A DNA stretch of 64,000 nucleotides. It comes from Branchiostoma belcheri. Its lineage: Eukaryota; Chordata; Leptocardii; Amphioxiformes; Branchiostomatidae. Each line of letters begins with the position of its first letter. Within the stretch, counting starts at the first letter, position 1. The position numbers were made by a program, and so were the translations under genes. The stretch lies in contig NW_017803887.1 of the NCBI RefSeq assembly GCF_001625305.1, positions 1,218,806 through 1,282,805 on the forward strand, read 5' to 3'. Positions 11,510 through 22,529 of this stretch are shown here, one piece after another. The notes under the pieces are model-generated. The model was not told where the DNA came from. It saw only the letters and a list, made by a program, of their open reading frames with translations, and ran no database searches.

Positions 11510-12430
11510 AGTGGTTGGTTATTATACGTGTTGACGTCCTAAGTATTCAGAGATAGGGACACACCCTACAATGGGAAAAAGTGCCGTTACAAATTTACGT
11601 CATTCGGCCTTGATATAAAATCAAGAGGAATTTTATAATGATGTCTGGTCAATAGACTAGAAGACGAAAAACCAAACTAACAGTTGTTACCAAGGAAGAT
11701 GTAGGGTACGTTTGCTTGACCGCTTTGAACTTCTCCCCCGCCTGGCAAATGAGCCCTACCTGGTGATTTTTGACCGAGAATAACAATCTTGTAGCTAGCT
11801 GTAGCTCTGGGGGAGACTAGTGGCTGGATTTAAGAAAAACAAGACCCAAGAAATATCACAGATATCAATACGAGAAAAAATTAATTAGCAATAGAACTTA
11901 GTCTGTTGACTGACAACGCTTGCAACAGAAATCTCGAAATGGACGTGTGCGTGGCTGTTGTGATTTTTAAATTACAGGCAGAAATACGGACGGCATATAT
12001 AAACTCGTCCTGGGTAACGAAAGACGCAACCAGACTAATTAGAAGCATTGAAACAACTGTACACCCTCCCCAGTCAGTTTGAAAAAGACTAGCACTTAAG
12101 AAAAGACTACGATATATATAATCTCCAAGCAGATCCCTATCGGTGGCAAAAAGACAGTATCAAATTGTCCAGGCAGTATCCATTAGCCAGAGAAGGTCCG
12201 CGGCCACCGTCGGTGGGGGTCAGGACAAAAAAAACGGCCATATATAAAAAGGTAACGATCATTCCCCCACAACCTCTGCTTGGAGAGTATGATATATATA
12301 CATTCATAAACACCGCTAATATTTTATTCATTTAACTGACACATGTCAACGAAAATTACCGCTTTAAGTATGGCAGAATAAGAATTGCGAGCGAGCTGAA
12401 TTCTAAGAAAAAAGGCCTCCATTCTACTTA
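11510..12430 (+). repeat. ~0.9-kb dispersed repeat, copy 1 (pair with 25885-26635)
   Basis: Colinear similarity to 25885-26635 includes the block CTGTAGCTCTGGGGGAGACT, the block GTTGACTGACAACGCTTG, and an end GAGAAAAAAGGCCTCCA-like sequence. Copy 1 carries an extra segment near 12110-12300 with its own inverted ends. No coding frame or terminal repeat was recognised, so the class is unknown. Confidence 0.75.
12108..12302. mobile_element. Small fold-back insertion inside the dispersed repeat
   Basis: GATATATATAATCTCCAAGC at the left is complementary, with small differences, to GCTTGGAGAGTATGATATAT at the right. The sister copy of the surrounding repeat (near 26515) lacks the segment, which supports its being a separate insertion. 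Confidence 0.6.
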
Positions 12431-12643
12431 ACATTCATTCAAAGTGTGAACCGCGGCTGTGAGAATTTTATTGCTCAATATTATGTCTGCGTACGTGCAT
12501 ATGATTGCATGTTTTAGGTTTGGTTCTTAGTCTAGCGTGTTAACGTTATACTTTAACTCTTCCTCTTTCTTTCTCTCCCTCTCTCTGTGTCTCTCTTCGA
12601 CCCTCTCTGTCTGTTTTTCTCTGTACATGGTTTTGTACAGAGA

Positions 12644-12658
12644 AAATGTGTGTGTGTG

Positions 12659-12722
<64 letters not shown>
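12644..12722 (+). repeat. (TG)n microsatellite
   Basis: A nearly uninterrupted TG run with a few C interruptions. Open frames reading Cys-Val or Thr-His through it are artefacts. Confidence 0.95.
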
Positions 12723-12723
<1 letters not shown>

Positions 12724-12824
12724 CACGTTTTTGGATTTGGATCGTAGTCTAGCTTTCTTTCACACACACGAAAACGCACCTAGCGTGCTTCTAACAAAGG
12801 GCAGCCTGTGTTTATGGCTGGCCG

Positions 12825-13016
12825 CTAGGAAGTGTATGAGACTCCGTCAAGGACGACAGAGAAAGTCCTGGCAGGACAACATTACAGAGGTGACGATGCT
12901 GAACCCGTCCTAAAGGCTGACCGCTGCAAGAGACAGAGGTTTGAAGACAGATGTCCATCCTCGCTTCTGTCTTGTCCCCCCAAAGACCAGGTGGTCAAGG
13001 GACAAGGTAAGTAGGT
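12825..13016 (+). mobile_element. Probable LINE remnant (C-terminal RT segment)
   Basis: One frame reads MRLRQGRQRKSWQDNITE, which resembles the conserved GRxRKxWxDNIxE tract near the C-terminus of many LINE ORF2 proteins. A shifted frame then gives CPPKDQ and KGQGK, a tail also seen in such elements. It is short and degraded. Confidence 0.45.
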
Positions 13017-13309
13017 ACTTCGGTAGCAAGAAGAGCGATTAAGACAGGCAATTGTGCTTTTTGTCATTTTTATTTTACTCACTAAATCAAATGCAGAATG
13101 CGTGACACTACGACACCTAGCACGTTGTTTCTGTTGGCAAATTTACTCTACATACGATCATGTGCCACTCACCAATCCAACCATTTGCTCTCGTCTCTTT
13201 GACTTGCAGACGTTTCGAATGTCAAACTACATCTTGACAAATATTTCTGTTGCGTTTTCTTCATTAGAACTAAAGGTACAACACTAGCGCAAAAAAAAAT
13301 TATGTAAGC

Positions 13310-14230
13310 ATAGAAAGATGCATACTAATTCTATTGCCATATAAACACATTTACAAATCATGCTTTCTTCATCTCATAATTTTTTTATGCACTGATATTT
13401 TCTTAATTAAGCTTGGTTGACCCTTTAGTTATTGCTACAGTCCTTTCCCTATTTGCAGTTGAAACCCTTTTGTCACTCTTACGTGTCGTTTTCACGTTGT
13501 TAGAAAATTTTGAAATTCTTTGTACACGTGTGATACAAATTCTTAACTCTTTAAGAACGCATTAATAAGATGAAATCAAATACAATACTTGTGTAAATGT
13601 TCTAAATCCGACGTCAAGAAAACTATGTCACTTATATATGGTCTACTGTCTAGTTTCAGAACATTCTCATCACATTTGCTATTTTAGGATTTATAATTCC
13701 ACAACTCTAATCATCCAAGCAACTACTTGTCACACACATGATACAAGACCCAAATCATTCATCATTCCCCATGTATACTGAATTAACTGCTATATAAACT
13801 CATTTATACTTCATACTTTTTTCATATCATACTATTTTTCATGCACTGATATTTTGATGATTAAGCTTGATGAAACATCGAGATTTTGCTACAGTCTTTT
13901 CTCTATTTGCAGTTAAAACCTTTGTCACTCTTACATGTGTCATGTTACAAGTTGTGGTGGCTAATGGGGAAATCATTTGTAGATTAATGCGTGATAAATA
14001 ATCTTAACTCTAAAATAATGCATTAATAAGACGAAATTAAAAACAACACTTGTGTCAATCTGAACATCTGAACAACTCAAGAAAAAATATCACTTGTATG
14101 TAATACTTGTTTCAAAACCTCCTCATCAGCTTTGACATTGCAGGGTTTTACCAAGTTTTGTCTGAATGGTTTATAACTCTAATCACCCAAGCAAATACTA
14201 ATGACACACAGCATACATGATACAAAATAT
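13310..14230. repeat. Diverged tandem duplication (~470-bp unit)
   Basis: Unit 1 (about 13310-13760) and unit 2 (about 13780-14230) share blocks in order: TGCACTGATATTTT, then GCTACAGTC with CTATTTGCAGTT, then GCATTAATAAGA, then CTCTAATCA-CCAAGCAA, then ATGATACAA. They lie downstream of the lectin stop codon and may be part of its 3' UTR or plain intergenic DNA. No coding potential is seen. Confidence 0.7.
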
Positions 14231-14570
14231 ACACATGTGCCCTGTGACCCATTAGCAAAAAAAAGTCAACTATACAGGCACAGTCAATTTTCACAGTCTA
14301 TGTTCAGTGCGAGTGTATATTTTACATACACAATCTCCCTTTGCAATTTGCTAAGTTTACATTAAAAGTTTACTGGTGTTGTAATGTACAATTTTTCAAG
14401 CATAACACAAATCTATGTTTGATTCATAACAAAAGACATCAAATTTTCGATAAGCCTTCTGTAGCCTTCTTTAAAAATGAGTGATCAAGCCATCGCCAGT
14501 GACCATGAAAACGTGACATCAGCAATTGTGCAAATTGTGTCTAAAACAAGTTGTGTCATTAAATTTATCA

Positions 14571-16273
14571 TTACATTGGTTTCTCGCATACGAAGGGGTA
14601 TTTCCAGTTGCATTTAGCGTCGTTCCACTTCCCTTTATACCTCCTCCAAAAAAAGAAATGCCTGGCGTTCTGTTGAAAATAATACAGTTGATGTTGAACA
14701 TTAAGGTAATTGTATTTTCTGCAATAGAATTTCCTTGCATCTACACATTCAATCAACGCATATTTAGAAGCATTTCCATGCCCGTGGCCAGGATGTTTCT
14801 TGGGGGGGGGGGTCATCCTACTGTCTAAAGAAACCAGTGAGCGCCAAAGAATATGCAAAGAAATGAAAATCAGTCTATTATTGGCCAAACCATGCTCAAT
14901 TGTTCAATCTTCATGACGACGTAGATTTTATAGTGGAGGCAACTTTTTTGGCCATACTTGTTTCTTTTATTCGCACGCCCTCATCAGTTTTGGGATCCCA
15001 GAGGATGCTATCCATATAATCAAATTAACATGACCTTAATAGAAAAAAGACGAACCTTTGAATGCATGTTGACACAGTCCTCTTTCATGCTGGTGTTTTC
15101 AGGCTCGCCGGGATTCCAGTTCTTGTATCCAACACGAGACCCATCTGTCCACTTCAATTGTCCAGATTGTCTATACAGGCCCACCCAGACCAGCGGAAAT
15201 CCAAGTGCACCTTTAGGAGCTACAATCAAACAAAGCAGTCCTACATGTTATGCATGTTTGCTCTCATTCAAACAGATTCAAACAGATTCAAACATGTCAT
15301 TATGTTTACCAAGGGAAACATATTGTTTTGCTCTGCTTTCTCTTTTCGTCTCAAACAAATAAGGTCAGTGACTTGAACCAGACGTCTGTCATAATGGTAA
15401 CAAGTGTTGGGTTACATCATGTTGCAGTTTTATAGCAGGAGGGATTTAGACCCCTGTCACCATATGTTTAAAAAAATTAACAGAGCAGACCATATGCAAA
15501 GGGAAACATTATGCATTTGCTTGGCAAATATAACCTATCTAGTTCCCCATGTAATTCTCGTAGGTCACACTGAAAAATGCATCTTTATAGCTCATAAATG
15601 CAACTTGACCATATATATACTCTTGTTTATTAGTTTGTTTGAACTGCATATACATTGGGTGCTGTACTAGAGATTTCCCAAACACACTTTTTTTTTACAA
15701 AATCAGGCACCTCTATATAATCCCTGGGAGAAAAAAAATTAATGGAGGTTAGTCTTTTTTTTAGTATTATCCAATGATTATTTTACGCCAAAGTCCAAGT
15801 AATGATGGGAAACAATATATATGGTTAAATCTCTGGTTACCGTTGGTTGAAACAAAACATGTGCATGTAGAAAGAACATTCTTACTGTATTGTACTTGTA
15901 TAAGACAAAAGAAACATGGGTTAGGTAAGAATATGAGTTGTCACGTTAAGTTGTCCTTTAGAATATTTTTCCTATTGACCGAAGCACTAAGAACCCTGTT
16001 TAGAATCATTATCTTTATAATACTGTTAACATTTCCTTTGATTACCCCGAATTGGTACCTGCAAAGTCTTTAAGATTCATAAATAATGTACAAGTCACCC
16101 ACCATTCACGATGAGATCTGCGATGAAGTTGTTCTCGTTCGCGTCTTTGATGGAGGCCAGAACTGCCCTGTGTTTTGCACATCGTGATTTCGCTTCATAC
16201 CAACCGACTTTGTCTTTCATGAGCTTGTAGCAGTGGTTGTTGTACTTGCTCCATCCAGTCTGACATCGTAGGG
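14571..16273 (-). CDS. C-type lectin domain (three exons of the lectin gene)
   Basis: Exons 16273-16103, 15219-15056 and 14669-14571 together encode a complete long-form domain: [61 protein letters not shown] and FVCEKPM before the stop. The three expected disulfide pairs can be formed. WND of calcium site 2 is present, but the position that is EPN or QPD in mannose- or galactose-binding members reads EPE, so classical sugar binding is uncertain. The donor after 15056 (AAG|GTTCGT) is a weak match to consensus. Confidence 0.9.
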
Positions 16274-19200
16274 CTGTAGAGTGAAACAAGTGAAATCTCA
16301 TGTATTTATTTTGTATAATTTGGTTACCTGAGTTATTTATGTTGTACATACAATTCTCTGTTACTTCTGTTCAAGTATTAACTTATGTTTTATTATTTCT
16401 GTAAACTGGGCCCCACTGAAAATCAACTTGTCAAAGCTGTGTTGGGCTACCCAGGTGTGTGAAAATGAAATAAATAAATAAATAAAATAAGTGCTTCTAA
16501 AAAAAAAGCTGGCATTTTGGCTCGCTATCACTGTGACATGTTGTACATCTATTGTCGAAAACGAAATTCCTTCTATGAGTTTGTTTGTATATATAACATT
16601 GATGATTGAGTTATCCTATAAAATTTAATCTTGATCCAGTGGGGTCAAAACTGGCTCTGATTACTGATGTTGCCTTCTAGCTATTTACAAAAGGTTACTT
16701 TAATAAGCACACATGAACACAACACCCGTTTCATCAAGGACAGGCTGAAAACACAAACGTACACAAACAGAATAGTTTGCAGATTCGGCAAAACCCGGCG
16801 GCTAGGCCTGTATAACTGCTGAGTTTAATGTTAGATCCACAAACTGCACAATAGATTCCACTGGACCAGACTTAACAAAACCCTTCACACAAGCACACTG
16901 TTAATTTTAAGAAACTTCAGACAACTGGAAAAATATGTAGCTATTTACAAACGTACACAAAGAGATCACTGCAGCATTGCTGATTGCTGATTGCCAATTT
17001 CCCCCTTTTAGATTCATTTGTTGTATATAGGCTGGTTAAAAAAGGTTGAGTAACAGTTGCCGGTTGTAAGTACACTGCGTGTTATAATAAGTGTACGTAC
17101 GCTTTTTGTAGGTTTGTAGGAGAATGTATTTTTAACTTTTAACTTGAATTTGTAGGACTCCAGGAAGAATATTGGAGTATATTTATATACTCACTAATAA
17201 GGTCCATGAAATTTTAAAAAAATCAAATTTCTAGTATTGTCAAGATACATGGGGTACATGCAAATGAGATCTTCAGCACTTGTTACCNNNNNNNNNNNNN
17301 NNNNNNNNNNNNNNNNNNNNNNNNNNNNNNNNNNNNNNNNNNNNNNNNNNNNNNNNNNNNNNNNNNNNNNNNNNNNNNNNNNNNNNNNNNNNNNNNNNNN
17401 NNNNNNNNNNNNNNNNNNNNNNNNNNNNNNNNNNNNNNNNNNNNNNNNNNNNNNNNNNNNNNNNNNNNNNNNNNNNNNNNNNNNNNNNNNNNNNNNNNNN
17501 NNNNNNNNNNNNNNNNNNNNNNNNNNNNNNNNNNNNNNNNNNNNNNNNNNNNNNNNNNNNNNNNNNNNNNNNNNNNNNNNNNNNNNNNNNNNNNNNNNNN
17601 NNNNNNNNNNNNNNNNNNNNNNNNNNNNNNNNNNNNNNNNNNNNNNNNNNNNNNNNNNNNNNNNNNNNNNNNNNNNNNNNNNNNNNNNNNNNNNNNNNNN
17701 NNNNNNNNNNNNNNNNNNNNNNNNNNNNNNNNNNNNNNNNNNNNNNNNNNNNNNNNNNNNNNNNNNNNNNNNNNNNNNNNNNNNNNNNNNNNNNNNNNNN
17801 NNNNNNNNNNNNNNNNNNNNNNNNNNNNNNNNNNNNNNNNNNNNNNNNNNNNNNNNNNNNNNNNNNNNNNNNNNNNNNNNNNNNNNNNNNNNNNNNNNNN
17901 NNNNNNNNNNNNNNNNNNNNNNNNNNNNNNNNNNNNNNNNNNNNNNNNNNNNNNNNNNNNNNNNNNNNNNNNNNNNNNNNNNNNNNNNNNNNNNNNNNNN
18001 NNNNNNNNNNNNNNNNNNNNNNNNNNNNNNNNNNNNNNNNNNNNNNNNNNNNNNNNNNNNNNNNNNNNNNNNNNNNNNNNNNNNNNNNNNNNNNNNNNNN
18101 NNNNNNNNNNNNNNNNNNNNNNNNNNNNNNNNNNNNNNNNNNNNNNNNNNNNNNNNNNNNNNNNNNNNNNNNNNNNATGTGACCTTACTACCACCACCAC
18201 AACTACTACTACTACATTCACCTTGCTGGCAGTTCTGTCCAGTCCATCCAGGTGAGCAGGTACATTTGTATCCGCCATCTTGGTTCACACAGCGTCCATG
18301 CTGGCAGGGGTTCTTGTTGCACTCATCTATATCTGTGTGTGAGAAAAAAAATCCAAAATCGTCCATGATCCAAGCCATACCATCTGAATTCAAAACCTAA
18401 GGGAAAATAATGAAAATACAGTCCCATGCTGACTACCACAATTTTCAACCACCATCACAACAGAACTGACCTTTCTTGCAGTTCTGTCCAGTCCATCCAG
18501 GTGAGCAGGTACATTTGTATCCACCATCTTTGTTCACACAGCGTCCATGTTGGCAGGGGTTTTTGTTGCACTCATCTATATCTGTGTGAGAGACAGAAAA
18601 TTAAAAAATCGTTCCAGCCATACCACCTAATATATATAAATTGAGGGCTTAAAAAGCAGAAAGAAAAAAGTACATAGACATACATTTTGTGTATGTGTGA
18701 CCTTACTGCCACAACCACAACAACAACTACTACATTCACCTTGCTGACAGTTCTGTCCAGTCCACCCAGGTGAGCAGGTACATTTGTATCCACCATCTTT
18801 GTTCACACAGCGTCCATGTTGGCAGGGTTTCTTGTTGCACTCATCTATATCTGTGAGAGTAAAACAGAAATCAAAAATCGTCCCAGCCATAACACATAAA
18901 CTGAGGGCTTAATAAGCAGAAAGGAAAAAAAGTAAAAGTACGTAAACATACCTTTTGTGTATATGTGACCTTACTACCACCACCACAACTACTACTACTA
19001 CATTCACCTTGCTGGCAGTTCTGTCCAGTCCATCCAGGTGAGCAGGTACATTTGTATCCGCCATCTTTGTTCAGACAGCGTCCATTTTGGCAAAGGTTGT
19101 TGATGCACTCATCTATATCTGTATGAGAAAAAAAAGATCCAAAATCGTCTATGATCCAAGTTATACCATCTGAATTCAAAACCTAAGGGAAAATAATGAA

Positions 19201-22200
19201 AATACAGTCCCATGCTCACTACCACAATCGTTAACCACCACCACAACAAAACTGACCTTTCTGGCAGTTCTGTCCAGTCCATCCAGGCAAGCAGGTGCAT
19301 TTGTATCCGCCATCTTTGTTCAGACAGGTTCCATGTCGGCAAGGGGTTTTCGCACACTCATTCAGGTCTTGATGAAGAAATAAATAAAGCAGAAGTACTC
19401 AGTTCACAGTTCAAAAGTGTTTTCACAGAGGAAGACACCACAGATATGCCATCTCTAGGTCATCCCTGTACTCCTCCAATGGAACATATAGTAGTTTCTA
19501 CTGATGGTGTCGAAAAAATGCTTCAAGGTCTCAATCCCTCTAAAGCATCCGGACCAGACCAAATACCACCGTGGTTCCTCAAGTTGACAGCTAGTGAAAT
19601 CGCGCCTGTTCTAACCAATATTTTCCAACACTCGCTAAACACTGCAGAAATCCCTAAAGATTGGAGGGATGCAAATATATGCGCCATCTTTAAAAAAGGA
19701 GATAGAGCGGTCCCCAGCAACTACAGACCTGTTTCACTGACCTGCATATCCTGCAAACTACTTGAACATATCATCCATAGCCAAATCATGAAGCACCTAG
19801 AAAGTTACAGTATATTAACGGATTACCAGCATGGATTCAGAGCCAAACGATCCACAGAAACACAGCTTATACTAACAGTCCATGACATAGCTGGCGCACT
19901 AAACAGTAAACGGCAGGTAGATTTAGCAATACTTGATTTCACTAAAGCCTTTGATAAAGTCCCCCATGGCAGGCTCATCTCAAAACTGGAGTATTATGGA
20001 ATCCAAGGCCCTACGCTGAATTGGTTAAAGGCTTTCCTGACCAACAGGGAGCAAACAGTAGTGGTTGAAGGGAAGGCGTCGGCTCCAGTTAAAGTAGCGT
20101 CTGGGGTCCCTCAAGGAACCGTCCTGGGGCCATTGCTCTTTCTCTTGTATATAAATGACCTACCAGATCAGCTTGACTCAAATGTGAGGTTATTTGCCGA
20201 TGACTGTCTATTGTATGTAGAGCTTTCTACACAGACCGACTCACAACTTCTCCAAAAAGACCTGAACACCCTGGAAGAATGGCAAAGCAAATGGCTCATG
20301 CAGTTTAATCCCGAAAAATGCTACATTATGCACATAACAAACAAACGAACACCACATGCAACTAGCTACCAGTTTTGTGGTCAGGCTTTAGCAACCACAA
20401 AAATCCATCCGTATCTGGGCGTCACGCTGACAAGCGGACTGAAGTGGGGTGCACATGTTAATAATATCACAACTAAGGCGAAACAGACATTGGGAGTGAT
20501 TAAACGTAATCTGTGGGCATGTCCAACGAGAGTAAAATCACTTGCATACACGTCACTTGTAAGACCGAACCTAGAATACGCTGCGACAGTATGGGATCCA
20601 TATACAAAGAAAGACAAAGACAAATTGGAAAGGGTACAGAATCAAGCTGCAAGATTCTGTATGAACAACTATGTAAGAGGTGCTAGTGTCACGGAAATGA
20701 AAAGAAACCTACAGTGGACCTCACTTGAAGACAGAAGAAAGATGTCTAGACTATGCATGATGTACAAAATGACTAATAAACTGGTGGATGTCCCAACTAC
20801 TAAGTACCTAATACCAGCCCAGAAGAGAACAAGAAATAGCCACGCATTCAAGTACCAGAGTTATCAACCAAGGATTGAGGTGTTCAAGAATTCATTCTTT
20901 CCTAGAACTATCGCAGAGTGGAACTCACTGTCACCAAGTACAGTAGGGACACTGTCAATAGATAGCTTTAAACAATGTCTAGAGCTAGAAGTTCAAGGGT
21001 TAGGTGTAACAAGTCGATCGGTGTAATATAGCCAGCTGCCGCCGCGCCGCGTGCCTGCGAAGCTGGTGTGTTACGCCGAAAGGCGGTTATACCGGCTATA
21101 CAGATACAGATACAGATACAGAAATGACCAAAAAATGTATTTTGATTTGATTTATTGAGATTGCAAACAAATACAATAATCGTGGGCCAAAGGCAGCGGG
21201 GGCTGGTGTTGGGGATGATGAAGGATTACCACATAGCAATACCTAGCCATGGGAACATAATTCTAAATGCTAAAGGGCGTCTAAAAATCAAACTGAATTC
21301 TTTTTTCTTAAATTACAGTACATCACATTTACAAATACTAGAAAGGTCTATGGATGGGTGAATGCAGCATAGTTTACTCCATTTCCCTTCCATAAAAAAT
21401 GGATTGTTGACAAATCACACACTGTGCCAAGTTATGCCAGTCTGAAAAACAATATATTCCATCCACATCTATGGCATGTAGGAAAATATCGTAATGCCTA
21501 GTTATATACGTGGACATGGAATTGATGTGTATAGAAAGAAATGTTTGGCGACGTCTCAGGGAGGAGCCTAGTGGTACAGTATTGTGTGCAGTTTGCAAGA
21601 ATTCTAGGAATGGTACAAGCATTTTGTCGACAGGAATGGAATGTCCACAGGCATGTCTCTGACCCACATCTATGCCCACATTCCTGGATACCTTTGGGAA
21701 GACCTCTCTGCCCCAGATGGCCCTACTTTCTGTGACCCTGGGGCTCGTTCACTATACACTCAGGGGAGGAGTGCACTGTATCTGTCTAGACTTAACAGGT
21801 ACCAAGTCTTCCTCAAAATCATGAAACGATGACAATGCCATGCAAGCAATAACCCTAACAGCAACCACCGTCGCCATGGCAATGTATGTTTTCATTGCCA
21901 GTCTTGTTGTTATATTTTGCCATTTAAGGTAGGGGTATCCGGGATCTCATATCGGAGTACTGTGACATTACTTACCCGTGGTTGACAGAGATGTGACGGT
22001 TGTTGATAAGGCCAGGACGGTCGCATTGCTGTTTGTAAATGGCAGATATGTTGGGGTCAAGTTGACAAAGTCGAATGCCGGGTTGTTTTCTCGGTAGAAC
22101 TCCGGCTGCCATGGCGTACTGAATGACCCCTGAATCGGGTGCAGGACCATCGTGCCATTTTGCTGAAGCGCCATCTACAAAAAGGAACTTTAAAAAATGA

Positions 22201-22474
22201 ACACAAGGTGCCTAATACATTCCACCTAAAGGCGGTGTACATATTTGAATTGGCTAACTGTAAGCAGCAAACATATAAACTTGTCATGTTGCCTTTGGTA
22301 GTGCATCAATCTGGAAGTCAATGAGAGTGCCCAACTCCTTTTGTAGCTAATGTAGAATATGTAAAACTGTGTAAAACATTAATATAAACACAGGGTCATA
22401 CTGAAAATATTTACGTCAAAAATGGTGTCCTAACTTAATCAAACTACAGTGATACAGTGAGTTTCTGTAAACAC

Positions 22475-22529
<55 letters not shown>

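Noticed and set aside
12537-12913. Cys-Val and Thr-His rich frames over dinucleotide runs (also 24689-25116, 27337-27561, 63462-63960)
   Set aside because: Microsatellite artefacts.
17194-18400. Long frames on both strands across the N run
   Set aside because: They are open only because Ns carry no stops; the real coding part is the EGF exon at 18222-18332.
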